A DNA stretch of 64,000 bases from an uncultured Candidatus Melainabacteria bacterium (GTDB lineage: Bacteria > Cyanobacteriota > Vampirovibrionia > Gastranaerophilales > Gastranaerophilaceae). How positions within the stretch are numbered: position 1 is the first letter of the stretch; each line of letters begins with the position of its first letter. Below are positions 24,936-32,995 of this stretch, in pieces. The stretch spans positions 1-64,000 of the forward strand of contig CAKUXM010000004.1 of the NCBI GenBank assembly GCA_934700335.1. The letters run 5' to 3'. A program made the position numbers and the translations under genes. Below the pieces are notes generated by a model. The model had not been told where the DNA came from, did no database searches, and worked only from the letters and a program-made list of their open reading frames with translations.

Positions 24936-26444
24936 CTATTCTGTGTATATTTCCTTAAATTCAATACCAATAATTGCAGCAGAACTAGCAAGCTCTGAAC
25001 CTTCTACACAAAGTTGAATAGAGAAATTCGCTTCTGAAATTTCGGCTTTATACATCGTGTCAGCACTTACTGACCAAAAAGATAAATTTTCATCACTGTC
25101 CCAAACATCATTCAAATTTTTATAATCATCAGACCAGTGCAAATTATCTAAATTTGTCGAAAAAATTTGTTCTATATCGTCTCTATTTTCGCTATCAAAA
25201 TTCTTAAATACAGAGAACGTAAAATTATTTTCATAAGTTTCATCTAAGATAAAATAAAACTCGTCAATTGATTTTCTAACAGAAGGATTACCTAAAGATA
25301 GAAAAGGTGATTTCCACATAAAGTTAATAGGCTTACCGTCAAAGCTGTTGCCGACATCTTCCATATAAATGTTACCAATATCATCAGCCGTTAAGATTTT
25401 GTCATTAAACACGCAAGCACAAGTAATATTTTGCGGTAAAACTCTTTTATACCAAGCTTTGTTTACGTAATCATTTATCCAAATTGTATTAAAATATTCA
25501 GAATTACTGTAAGGAATAAAATACCAAACTTGATTTTTTGCCTCGTAATGAAGCGTAAAAACCCTATTTAACTCTTCACTATTAAATTTACTGAATTCTA
25601 ATTTGATTTTGTGAGAAATACATTCCCCAATCATAACTTGATTTAGAGTACCGACTTCAAGAGGATAAATTCCATCTGTAAAAAAGTATTGTTTGTTATT
25701 AACATTAACGACACTTTCATTTGAACAAGTACCTTTATCAGCAAAAGGTATTATTGCAAAATCATCAGGCGAACTACCCGAAAGCAAATACACAGCTTTT
25801 TCTTTGTAAATTGCAAGATAATCTTTGTAAGGTTTTAAAGCAACTATTTTGTCAGCATCAGTATAGAAATTGTTTATATACCCCGCATCATCAGAAGTTT
25901 GAAAATCATCAAATTTTCCTAAAGCCGAATAATAAAGTGTTGAATTTTTTGCAGCCCAAATTCTACCTTTGTAAACTGTAACAATATTTGTACAAATATC
26001 ATTTTCATTTACATCTTTTAAGTTGCAATCAGAAAGAGTAAATTTTTCATCGTTTTGTAAAAATAATAATTTATTTTTGTCAGAACAAATTAAAAGCCCA
26101 TTTAAGTATTTTACAAATGATATCTTTTTAGAGAATTCTATTGTCGTATCTAGTTTTAAGAACGTATCATTATCTTTGTTATAAATGTAGATATCACCAG
26201 AATTTGAGATAATAACGAGCCTAATTTTTGAACCATATTTAAGTTCTTGAATAGCAACAATTTTTTCTTCTGTTGGTATAGTTAAAAATTTTATGTTACC
26301 TTTTTGTCTGATTATTCCTCTATTTTGGAGAATTTCTATATTTACAGAATCAGCCCAAAAGATATTTTTTGTATTCAGACCAAGTTCTGTTTTTGTTGAA
26401 GATTGGTTAATACCACCTGAAAGATTATAATAATAAGTTTGCAT
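24936..26444 (-). CDS. Putative tail nozzle / beta-propeller stabilisation protein
   Basis: The 502 residues are beta-rich. The N-terminus YYNLSGGINQSSTKTELGL is followed by NIFWADSVNIEILQNRGIIR and repeated blade-like strands (LVIISNSGDIYIYNKD, YLAIYKEKAVYLLSGS). This matches the first propeller of podoviral tail tubular B/P22 stabilisation-type proteins. T7 gp12 is larger (794), so this may be a shortened nozzle. It lies between the lysis amidase and the capsid gene. Confidence 0.6.
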   Translation of the reverse strand: MQTYYYNLSGGINQSSTKTELGLNTKNIFWADSVNIEILQNRGIIRQKGNIKFLTIPTEEKIVAIQELKYGSKIRLVIISNSGDIYIYNKDNDTFLKLDTTIEFSKKISFVKYLNGLLICSDKNKLLFLQNDEKFTLSDCNLKDVNENDICTNIVTVYKGRIWAAKNSTLYYSALGKFDDFQTSDDAGYINNFYTDADKIVALKPYKDYLAIYKEKAVYLLSGSSPDDFAIIPFADKGTCSNESVVNVNNKQYFFTDGIYPLEVGTLNQVMIGECISHKIKLEFSKFNSEELNRVFTLHYEAKNQVWYFIPYSNSEYFNTIWINDYVNKAWYKRVLPQNITCACVFNDKILTADDIGNIYMEDVGNSFDGKPINFMWKSPFLSLGNPSVRKSIDEFYFILDETYENNFTFSVFKNFDSENRDDIEQIFSTNLDNLHWSDDYKNLNDVWDSDENLSFWSVSADTMYKAEISEANFSIQLCVEGSELASSAAIIGIEFKEIYTE

Positions 26445-26454
26445 TAGTTAACTC

Positions 26455-26949
26455 CTATTTAGTAAGTTGGTTATAGTACCATTTGATTTTTGAACGAATA
26501 AATTTACCAATTTCATCTTTTTCAAGCCAGGAGAAGGGAGGAAGAAAAATTATATCAATCTTCCCTTTGCTCGTAGAAGTTGGGTGAGCAAGACCAAACT
26601 CATAGTGAGTCATAACTGTTGTTGAAGAAATTGGAATTTTGTATTTAATTGCAAGCTCTGCGCACAATTTCATTGTTGATTCAAATTGAACACGAGTTAT
26701 AGGACAAGTTCCTAGATTGTTTCTGTCTTTGAAACCCATCATTCCGCAAAGAGCAACACCGATTGAACCAGTATTACCTCCACCCGTATGAGCAGCATAG
26801 TTTCCGTCTGTGCAATTTAAATTATCTTCTGGAGAATGATTGCCATATCTTACTTTTCCCAAAGAATCAACTAAAAAATGGTAGCATTCTTTTTCACGAG
26901 AATTAGGGACTGGTGCACCCGCAGTCCAATGAATAATTATTCTTTTCAT
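26455..26949 (-). CDS. N-acetylmuramoyl-L-alanine amidase (endolysin)
   Basis: The 164-residue Amidase_2/PGRP-type enzyme cleaves the MurNAc-L-Ala bond of peptidoglycan. Zinc ligand positions are visible at His7 (IIIHWTAG) and His115 (MTHYEFG), with a plausible third at Asp132 (KGKIDI). The substrate face shows YHFLVDSLG, AAHTGG and NTGSIGVALCG. No signal peptide is visible, so release would need a holin or lysis. It is the second gene in the phage-like transcript. Confidence 0.88.
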   Translation of the reverse strand: MKRIIIHWTAGAPVPNSREKECYHFLVDSLGKVRYGNHSPEDNLNCTDGNYAAHTGGGNTGSIGVALCGMMGFKDRNNLGTCPITRVQFESTMKLCAELAIKYKIPISSTTVMTHYEFGLAHPTSTSKGKIDIIFLPPFSWLEKDEIGKFIRSKIKWYYNQLTK

Positions 26950-26963
26950 TTTATGTTTACCCC

Positions 26964-27170
26964 TTATTTATAGCAAATTTGATTTGCGTAATGTCGAAGG
27001 TAAGTAGCTACAGCCGAAATTCTATTTCTTGCATGTAATTTAAGAACGAGTCGTGAAATATGAGTTTGTACAGTTCTTTTAGAGATATTTAATTTGTATG
27101 CTATTTCTTTGTCGGCATCACCGTAGCATAAGAATTCCAATATCTGAATTTCTCTTACAGATAGTTCCAT
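26964..27170 (-). CDS. Stand-alone LuxR/NarL-type HTH protein
   Basis: From the ATG at 27170 the protein is 68 residues and consists only of a GerE-type HTH (ELSVREIQILEFLCYGDADKEIAYKLNISKRTVQTH split over about residues 2-38). A TTG at 27218 would add 16 residues (YWKRFKKDF...), but has no SD. There is no receiver or ligand-binding domain. It lies 15 bases before the amidase gene as the first gene of the virion transcript. It is therefore a candidate activator of it; this is inferred from position. Confidence 0.7.
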   Translation of the reverse strand: MELSVREIQILEFLCYGDADKEIAYKLNISKRTVQTHISRLVLKLHARNRISAVATYLRHYANQICYK

Positions 27171-27369
27171 ATTTTCGCTTTCTTGTGCAAAATCTTTTTT
27201 AAATCTTTTCCAATACAATAATAATAATTAATAATAGTAAATTAAGTTAAATGTATTTTCGGATAAAAATTTTAATAAAAACATGCAATCTAAAATTAAG
27301 GTATAAAGCCTCCTTTACCCAGTTGTTATAAGTATTTCAAACTTGATATTATCAGTATAGCGAATTTAA

Positions 27370-27426
27370 AAAATAAAAAAAGTCCGTAAAAGTACGTACG
27401 TAAAAATACTTACGTACAAATACGGA
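27370..27426 (-). terminator. Terminator of the radical SAM gene
   Basis: A two-part palindrome (TCCGTA/TACGGA outer stem, AAA/AAA symmetric internal loop, GTACGTA/TACGTAC inner stem, 27383-27426) is followed on the minus strand by a T-rich run (27381-27370). It insulates the radical SAM gene from the phage-like module. Confidence 0.7.
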
Positions 27427-27465
27427 ACCCAAAAGAACTAATTCTAAAGTATTAGATTAGTTATC

Positions 27466-27500
27466 TGTCATTGCGAGAAGATTGCGACGAAGCAATCTAA
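27466..27500. repeat. Dispersed TCATTGCGAG palindromic repeat
   Basis: This copy has the arms TCATTGCGAG and GAAGCAATC. Other copies are at about 208-235 and 32999-33055. It is an interspersed repeat found in intergenic DNA. Confidence 0.6.
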
Positions 27501-27547
27501 AATATGGAGAAGAATTTAGCATATTGTGAACACAAGTAAGAGAATAT

Positions 27548-28609
27548 CTACTCACTTGCGCACAGTTCACAGCACATATCACATGCCGGCAAATATCCGT
27601 TTGCTTTTATTATTTTTCTAAAATTCTTATATTTTTCACTATTATATATTTCTTTTAAAGTTTGTTCCTTTAAATCTCCCATTTTCACAGAAAGACACGG
27701 ATAAACAAACCCTTCTGGAGTTATAAATGTATCAGAGAACGGGAATTTGCAAGGTTTGTATAATTTACCAAATTCTTTTTCGTTTTTATAAAAATTTTCA
27801 ACAGAATTAACAATATTTTTTGTATATTCAAATTTTGGCGCAAATCTAATTTTGCATTTTGAATGTTTTCGCAGACTTTCAATCTCTTTAAAAACTTCTC
27901 TAAAATGTTTCATATCAAAATACAAATTATGTTCTGATTTTTCAAAGAATTCATCTGTCAAATCTTCTCGTAAATGACAATTTTGTTTTAATTTATTTGC
28001 TCTCAAGAAAGACAAAGATAAAAACTCAAAACCTTTATCAGAACAATATTTATACAACTTTGGCAAATCATCTAAATTATTTTCCAAAACAATTGTTTTT
28101 ATATCAATTTTGGGACGTTTTTTTAATTCTAAAATCTTCTCTAAATTGTTTGTAACAGTATCAAAAAGACCTATTCTATTGCGGTTGTTATCGTGAGTTT
28201 GACCATAACCATCAATTGATACAGAAAGTAAAAGCAATCTATTATTATCAAAAAGTTTTACTATATCATCATTTAGCAAAATCCCATTTGTAACAACAGA
28301 AACTTTTCCAGATAATCTTCGTGATACAGCATTAAAAATCTCACCAAAATCAAGACGTACAAGAGGTTCACCTCCAACAAGCGTTGCAAGTGAATATTTT
28401 GGAAGTTGGTTAATTATATTTCTCCATTCATCAGTTGAAAGTTCTTGTTTATTTCTATCTTCGCCGACATAACAATAAGGGCAATTCAAATTGCATCGAT
28501 ATGTCAATTCTAAAAAATATCTCAACGGCAAATTATTAAACAACCCCCAATATGTAGGTAGTGAATAGATATTTCTTGCGCAATCAAATAATTTTGAATA
28601 ATTTATCAT
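27548..28609 (-). CDS. Radical SAM/SPASM domain protein
   Basis: From the ATG at 28609 the protein is 353 residues. The iron-sulfur motif CNLNCPYC (Cys39, 43, 46) binds the 4Fe-4S cluster and SAM, and GGEPLVR and VTNGILL follow. A SPASM-like C-terminal Cys set (PCKFPFSDTFITPEGFVYPC ... ACDMCCELC) would hold auxiliary clusters. SPASM enzymes often modify peptides or proteins, but no precursor peptide is obvious next to it. A TTG at 28627 is an alternative start but has no SD. The -10 box lies six bases before the ATG, so the mRNA is probably leaderless. Confidence 0.85.
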   Translation of the reverse strand: MINYSKLFDCARNIYSLPTYWGLFNNLPLRYFLELTYRCNLNCPYCYVGEDRNKQELSTDEWRNIINQLPKYSLATLVGGEPLVRLDFGEIFNAVSRRLSGKVSVVTNGILLNDDIVKLFDNNRLLLLSVSIDGYGQTHDNNRNRIGLFDTVTNNLEKILELKKRPKIDIKTIVLENNLDDLPKLYKYCSDKGFEFLSLSFLRANKLKQNCHLREDLTDEFFEKSEHNLYFDMKHFREVFKEIESLRKHSKCKIRFAPKFEYTKNIVNSVENFYKNEKEFGKLYKPCKFPFSDTFITPEGFVYPCLSVKMGDLKEQTLKEIYNSEKYKNFRKIIKANGYLPACDMCCELCASE

Positions 28610-28615
28610 AAAACA

Positions 28616-28621
28616 ATTATA
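28616..28621 (-). promoter_or_regulatory. -10 box, leaderless start of radical SAM gene
   Basis: TATAAT (minus strand) ends six bases before the ATG at 28609. Confidence 0.6.
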
Positions 28622-28634
28622 CAACAAATTTTCA

Positions 28635-28643
28635 TGTTAAAAT
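28635..28643 (+). promoter_or_regulatory. Extended -10 box, leaderless start of rimI
   Basis: TGTTAAAAT carries an extended TGn element and ends six bases before the ATG at 28650. With the opposite box at 28616-28621 it forms a very compact divergent promoter pair. Confidence 0.6.
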
Positions 28644-28649
28644 AATCCT

Positions 28650-29183
28650 ATGAAAACCGAAAAACTTAGTATAAAAATTGAAAAGATGACGACAAATGAT
28701 GTCGACGAAATTTTCAAAATAGAAGAAGAAACTTATGGTCCACATCACTGGTCAAAAGATTCTTTCTACTCAGAAGTTTCTAATAACATAGCACGTTATT
28801 ACGTTGCAAGGCTAGAAACAGGTGAAATAATTGGTTATATTGGTAGCTGGTTTATTATTGAAGAAGCTCACATCACAAATGTCTCAGTTTCACCAAAATA
28901 CAGACGTAATTCAATCGGAGAAGCTCTTTTATATCATTTACTAAAACAATGCTATACAGAAATGATTAAATATATTACGCTTGAAGTAAGAGTTTCAAAC
29001 GAGCCAGCCATAAACTTGTACAAAAAATACTCCTTCTCCTCTCTTGGTTGCAGAAAACATTACTATCAAGACAATAACGAAGACGCATTAATTATGTGGA
29101 CAGAAAATATTTTTTGGGATAAATTTAAATTGAAGTTTGCAGAAAACGAAAAAGAACTAAATTCACGCATCAACATACTATGA
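28650..29183 (+). CDS. rimI: Ribosomal protein S18 alanine N-acetyltransferase family protein
   Basis: The 177-residue GNAT shows RimI-type order: TNDVDEIFKIEEETYG, IIEEAHITNVSVSPKYRRNS (acetyl-CoA loop RRNSIGEALL), TLEVRVSNEPAINLYKKYSF and a late Tyr/Asn region. RimI acetylates the N-terminal alanine of S18. The acetyl-CoA loop is RRNSIG rather than the usual R/Q-GxG/A, a mild deviation. The stop codon overlaps the bioY start (ATGA), so the genes are coupled. Confidence 0.75.
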   Translation: MKTEKLSIKIEKMTTNDVDEIFKIEEETYGPHHWSKDSFYSEVSNNIARYYVARLETGEIIGYIGSWFIIEEAHITNVSVSPKYRRNSIGEALLYHLLKQCYTEMIKYITLEVRVSNEPAINLYKKYSFSSLGCRKHYYQDNNEDALIMWTENIFWDKFKLKFAENEKELNSRINIL

Positions 29184-29836
29184 AAAAAACTAAAGAACAG
29201 TTAGAAATATTCAAATATAAAGGAGAACCAATCAGAATAACACTTGGAACAATTGTTATGATTGGCATTTGCACGTTCTTAATAGTCATTGCAACTTTTA
29301 CACAGGTAAAAATACCTCACTTTCTTCATTCAACAGCTAATTTGAATTTTGGAGAAGGTATAATCGATAGCACAAAAGGATATTTGTACATTCCACAAAT
29401 ACCTACAATTTTGTTCATTGCAGGATTAATGGGGAGAATTTTTGGAACATTATCAGTCTTAGTCTACATTGCAATCGGATTATTTTTCTATCCAATTTTT
29501 GCACTGGGCGGAGGCTTAAAATACGTATTAGCATTTAATTTTGGATACATTTTAGCCTATATTCCAGCAGTATTCTTAACAGGTACAATCCTAAATCACG
29601 GGTACTCAATAAAAAATGTTTTAAAAGCAACTGTAATCGGGGTTTTAACAATTCACGTAATCGGTATTCTTTACACGGCGTTTATCGCAATCATTAGTTC
29701 TGGCGATGATTTAAGCATATTTGGTTCAATCGTTGCACAAAGTGGTTGGAAAATTTTATATGATTTAATATTTAGCTTTATCGCAGTATATATGGCAAAC
29801 ATAACAAAAAAATTCCTTTGGTTGATTATGTGTTAA
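29180..29836 (+). CDS. bioY: BioY-family biotin transporter component
   Basis: BioY is the substrate-binding S component of biotin ECF transporters. The 218-residue protein has about six helices, with the family signature YIPQIPTILFIAGLMGRIFG, then GTLSVLVYIAIGLFFYP and ALGGGLKYVLAFNFGY (the GGG-GY biotin-binding loop). An N-terminal cytoplasmic extension of about 20 residues is longer than usual. No bioM/bioN ATPase is in the window, so it may work alone or with shared ECF modules. Confidence 0.85.
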   Translation: MKKTKEQLEIFKYKGEPIRITLGTIVMIGICTFLIVIATFTQVKIPHFLHSTANLNFGEGIIDSTKGYLYIPQIPTILFIAGLMGRIFGTLSVLVYIAIGLFFYPIFALGGGLKYVLAFNFGYILAYIPAVFLTGTILNHGYSIKNVLKATVIGVLTIHVIGILYTAFIAIISSGDDLSIFGSIVAQSGWKILYDLIFSFIAVYMANITKKFLWLIMC

Positions 29837-29929
29837 TTTAACATTTCTTAATGTTTAATCATTTTTAGGCAATTTATTTTTTTAGGGTCTTTAAATAAAA
29901 CATAAAGGTTAGATAAAGGAGATTACGAC

Positions 29930-30088
29930 ATGGCATTAGTAACAGTTCAACACAAAACAGAAGCAAAATTAAAAAATAACGATGAATTTACAGAATATTT
30001 AAAAAGCCAATGTTTAAAAACAACTTTTAACGGCATTGAAGTTGATTCATTTGCTTGGTACAAAAAGATGTTAGGTATTCACCAATAA
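29930..30088 (+). CDS. 52-residue conserved-looking small protein
   Basis: The frame reads ALVTVQHKTEAKLKNNDEFT, then EYLKSQCLKTTFNGIEVDSF and AWYKKMLGIHQ. It is preceded by an excellent SD (AAAGGAGATTACGAC), codon use matches its neighbours, and it ends just before a terminator. It is acidic/neutral and soluble, with one Cys. I do not recognise a family. The strong SD and dedicated terminator argue for a real, highly expressed small gene. Confidence 0.7.
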   Translation: MALVTVQHKTEAKLKNNDEFTEYLKSQCLKTTFNGIEVDSFAWYKKMLGIHQ

Positions 30089-30104
30089 TTATAAAAGTAT
30101 TAAA

Positions 30105-30141
30105 AAAAGAAGGGTTGAAGCGAAGCTTCAACCCTTCTTTT
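30105..30141. terminator. Bidirectional terminator
   Basis: A perfect 14-bp stem (AGAAGGGTTGAAGC/GCTTCAACCCTTCT, loop GAA) is flanked by A and T runs. It separates the convergent 52-residue gene and the LD-carboxypeptidase gene. Confidence 0.85.
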
Positions 30142-31041
30142 TTATTTATTGTAAACAATAAACTTTCCATCTTTGATTTCAGAATTAGCACCATAAGGAA
30201 CGGTTATTTTTTTCTTATTGTGAGTAATTCTAAAATTTCCTAAAACTGGAATGTTTAAACCAGAAACAAATTCTTCAAATACTTCATTTAATTCATTTTT
30301 ATCTTCAACATCTAAAAATTCACCCAAAACAAGACCTTTTATATTTTGTCTAAATTTAGGAATATTTAATAATTGAGATAGACATTTATCTATTTTATAA
30401 ACAGGTTCATTTAAATCTTCTATAAAAAATATAAAATCTTCATCTGGAATAAAATCAAGCCCACAAAGAGATACAACAGTTGAAAGATTTCCCCCGAAGG
30501 TTATACCTTGTGCATTTTTATTATTAGATAAACCTTTTTCAAACGGTAGATATTCTAAAATATTGTCATTCATCAAGACGTTAAAACAGTTTTCAAAAGT
30601 TTCACTATCACCTTCATCTGAACCAAAATCGCCCAAACACATTGGACCTGAATATGTGATTAATCCTGATTTTTTCAAAAACATTGCAGACAAAGCAGTG
30701 ATATCAGAATAACCTATAAAAATTTTTGGATTGTTTCTAATCAAATCGTAATTAATTTTGTTAATCAATCTAATTGCGCCGTAACCGCCACGCATACAGA
30801 AGATTGCATCAATTTTTTTATCAGAAAACATTTTGTGTAATTGTTCAATTTTAACGTCATCTTCACCTGCTAAATATCTTTTTTTATCGTGAAGATTTTC
30901 TGCCAAAGCCACATTAAAACCTCTATTTTCAAAATAATAGACAGCCTTTTTTAAAGCCTCTTCTGATTTTAGATTTCCAGAAGTAGCAACGATACCAATG
31001 GTATCACCTTTTTTTAATTTTTTAGGTTTAATTAAATTCAT
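30142..31041 (-). CDS. LD-carboxypeptidase (S66 family)
   Basis: From the ATG at 31041 the protein is 299 residues, the usual S66 length; longer upstream reading is an antisense artefact of dnaX. S66 enzymes trim the terminal D-Ala of muropeptide tetrapeptides in the cytoplasm (LdcA), or cleave microcin-type nucleotides (MccF). Visible motifs are KKGDTIGIVATSG, FCMRGGYGAIRL and the nucleophile in FIGYSD (Ser112). GLVLGEF (acidic residue) and ITHNKKK (His) come near the C-terminus. It lacks a signal peptide. Confidence 0.88.
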   Translation of the reverse strand: MNLIKPKKLKKGDTIGIVATSGNLKSEEALKKAVYYFENRGFNVALAENLHDKKRYLAGEDDVKIEQLHKMFSDKKIDAIFCMRGGYGAIRLINKINYDLIRNNPKIFIGYSDITALSAMFLKKSGLITYSGPMCLGDFGSDEGDSETFENCFNVLMNDNILEYLPFEKGLSNNKNAQGITFGGNLSTVVSLCGLDFIPDEDFIFFIEDLNEPVYKIDKCLSQLLNIPKFRQNIKGLVLGEFLDVEDKNELNEVFEEFVSGLNIPVLGNFRITHNKKKITVPYGANSEIKDGKFIVYNK

Positions 31042-31069
31042 AATTTCACAATTTTCAAAACTCTTACGG

Positions 31070-31075
31070 TATAAT
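31070..31075 (+). promoter_or_regulatory. -10 box, leaderless start of dnaX
   Basis: TATAAT ends six bases before the dnaX ATG at 31082. The -35 is weak (TTCACA-like at 31045-31050). Confidence 0.5.
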
Positions 31076-31081
31076 ATTATC

Positions 31082-32995
31082 ATGAACGAAAAATATGTAC
31101 CGTTATACAGAAAATATAGACCACAAACTTTGGAAGAAGTTGTTGGACAAGAACATATTAAAAAAGCTTTAACTAACGCAATTGAGCTAAACAAGATTGC
31201 GCACGCATATTTGTTTACAGGACCAAGAGGAACTGGCAAAACTTCTAGTGCAAGAATTTTAGCAAAATCTTTAAACTGTAAAAATGGACCAACTGTGAAG
31301 CCTTGCGGTAAATGTGAAAGTTGTATTGATATCACAAATTCAACACCCGTTGACGTTATTGAAATCGATGCTGCAAGTAATAGAAAAGTTGAAGATGCAC
31401 AAAACATTTTAGAAAAAATTCAATATGTTCCGGTAAACGGTAAATATAAAATTTATATTATCGACGAAGTTCACATGCTTTCAAACACAGCTTTTAATGC
31501 TCTTTTGAAAACATTGGAAGAGCCTCCAGAAAATGTTATTTTTATTCTTGCGACAACAGAACCTCAAAAGGTTTTAGATACTATTAAGAGCCGCTGCCAA
31601 AGATTTGATTTTAAACGTATCACGACAGAAGATATCGTTAAACATCTTGAATACATTGCAAAACAAGAAAATATTAATATTGAAAAAGAAGCGCTTTATA
31701 CAATTGCAAAGAACTCTGCAGGCGGAATGAGAGATTCTATTTCACTTTTAGACCAATTAAGCGTACTTGGTACAACTACAGCAATTACAGTTGACGACAT
31801 CAATTCGCTACTTGGCAGAATTTCTTTTGATTTGCTTGTAGAAATTTCTAAAACTATTGTAGAAAGTAATCCGCAAGAAGCTATTAACATTTTAGAAAAA
31901 ATTTATAACTCAGGTAACGAACCCTCTCAAATTTTGTTAAATATGCTTGAATTTTTCAAAAACGCATTGTTGGTAAAAACTTGCGCTAAAAATATTGCGA
32001 TTGAATTAACTCAATACAATGAGGCACAAATCAAATCTGTAACACCGCTTGTTGAAAATTTAGAAAAACAACAAATCATCTTTTTGATAGAAAAAATTTC
32101 TAATTATATAAAAGAAATAAAAACAAGCACAACTCCTCACTTGTGGCTAGAAGTTGCACTAATCGATTTGGCAAATTTGACAGAAAACACAAAACTTATG
32201 GAGTTGCAAGAAAGATTATCAAAACTTGAAAGTGGGGAAGTAAGCGCTTCACAGACACATACGACATATAAAACAGCGCCAATGCCAACAATAAAACCTA
32301 TTCTGAGACCTTCTCAAACAAAAATTGAAACTCACAAACAAGAGCATGAAGAAGTTGTTACAGAATCGTTTGAAAAAATAGTTGAGCAACCTAAAAAAGA
32401 GAGTGCTCGAGAAGAAGATTTTTCTCCTGTTCCAAAATCTCAACCAAAACCAGCTTCAACATCAAACCTTGCAGAACTTTGGACAGCTCTGATAAACAAT
32501 ATTCAAAGTCCTGCAACACAAGCGTTGTTAAAACTTTCAACACCTGTTTTGATAACTCCAGAAAAAGTTATTATTACATTTAAAAATGACACTTTAGTCG
32601 GAAAAATCAATGATTCTTCAAAAAAACAAGCCTTGATTGAGGCTTGCGACAAACTATTCTCACAAACAAATTCAAATGTTATAGTGAGAATGCCTTTACC
32701 AGATGATAATAAACTTGCCTCATCTACTCAAATATCAGCACCACAAGTTGAAAAAAAAAATATTGAAGAATTATCAAAACCTATAATTAAAAAAGAAAAA
32801 ATTGAAGAACGACCCGTAAAACCTAAATTAGTTAAAGAAGTAGCCGAAAACTCTCAAACAGAAGATGAAGATAATGATAGTTCAGAAGAAGACACAGAAA
32901 AACTTGTTAATAAAAAACAAGAGGTTGATAAAACAATGCTTTCAGACCAAGTAAAAATGGTTGTAGATTTATTTGACGGAAAAGAAATTATTTAA
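31082..32995 (+). CDS. dnaX: DNA polymerase III subunits gamma/tau
   Basis: DnaX is the clamp-loader ATPase that also links polymerase cores. From the ATG at 31082 it is 637 residues. It has Walker A GPRGTGKT (47-54), a zinc knuckle (Cys66, 75, 78, 81), Walker B IIDEVHML (126-133), sensor 1 LATTEPQKV and the arginine region IKSRCQRF. A Pro/Gln/Glu-rich linker (about 405-450) leads to a C-terminal folded domain (about 455-545) and an acidic tail. An A10 tract at 32751-32760 could cause slippage; shifts into either other frame hit a stop almost at once, giving a shorter gamma-like product. An upstream start at 30998 overlaps the divergent gene and is unlikely. Confidence 0.95.
   Translation: MNEKYVPLYRKYRPQTLEEVVGQEHIKKALTNAIELNKIAHAYLFTGPRGTGKTSSARILAKSLNCKNGPTVKPCGKCESCIDITNSTPVDVIEIDAASNRKVEDAQNILEKIQYVPVNGKYKIYIIDEVHMLSNTAFNALLKTLEEPPENVIFILATTEPQKVLDTIKSRCQRFDFKRITTEDIVKHLEYIAKQENINIEKEALYTIAKNSAGGMRDSISLLDQLSVLGTTTAITVDDINSLLGRISFDLLVEISKTIVESNPQEAINILEKIYNSGNEPSQILLNMLEFFKNALLVKTCAKNIAIELTQYNEAQIKSVTPLVENLEKQQIIFLIEKISNYIKEIKTSTTPHLWLEVALIDLANLTENTKLMELQERLSKLESGEVSASQTHTTYKTAPMPTIKPILRPSQTKIETHKQEHEEVVTESFEKIVEQPKKESAREEDFSPVPKSQPKPASTSNLAELWTALINNIQSPATQALLKLSTPVLITPEKVIITFKNDTLVGKINDSSKKQALIEACDKLFSQTNSNVIVRMPLPDDNKLASSTQISAPQVEKKNIEELSKPIIKKEKIEERPVKPKLVKEVAENSQTEDEDNDSSEEDTEKLVNKKQEVDKTMLSDQVKMVVDLFDGKEII

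Larger units (their letters stand above)
27219..27547. other. Boundary region between phage-like module and radical SAM gene
   Basis: The 329-base gap contains AT-rich upstream DNA of the HTH gene, a large palindromic terminator (27370-27426) and a dispersed repeat (about 27466-27500, TCATTGCGAGAAG then GACGAAGCAATC). No integrase, tRNA or second copy of the 20-bp repeat of 16032/17093 is present. Confidence 0.6.

Noticed and set aside
30998..31081. Upstream start for dnaX
   Set aside because: The added residues are antisense to the LD-carboxypeptidase start, and the conserved DnaX N-terminus begins at 31082.
31042..31407. N-terminal extension of the LD-carboxypeptidase frame
   Set aside because: The extra 122 residues are antisense to dnaX. 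The ATG at 31041 gives the standard family length.
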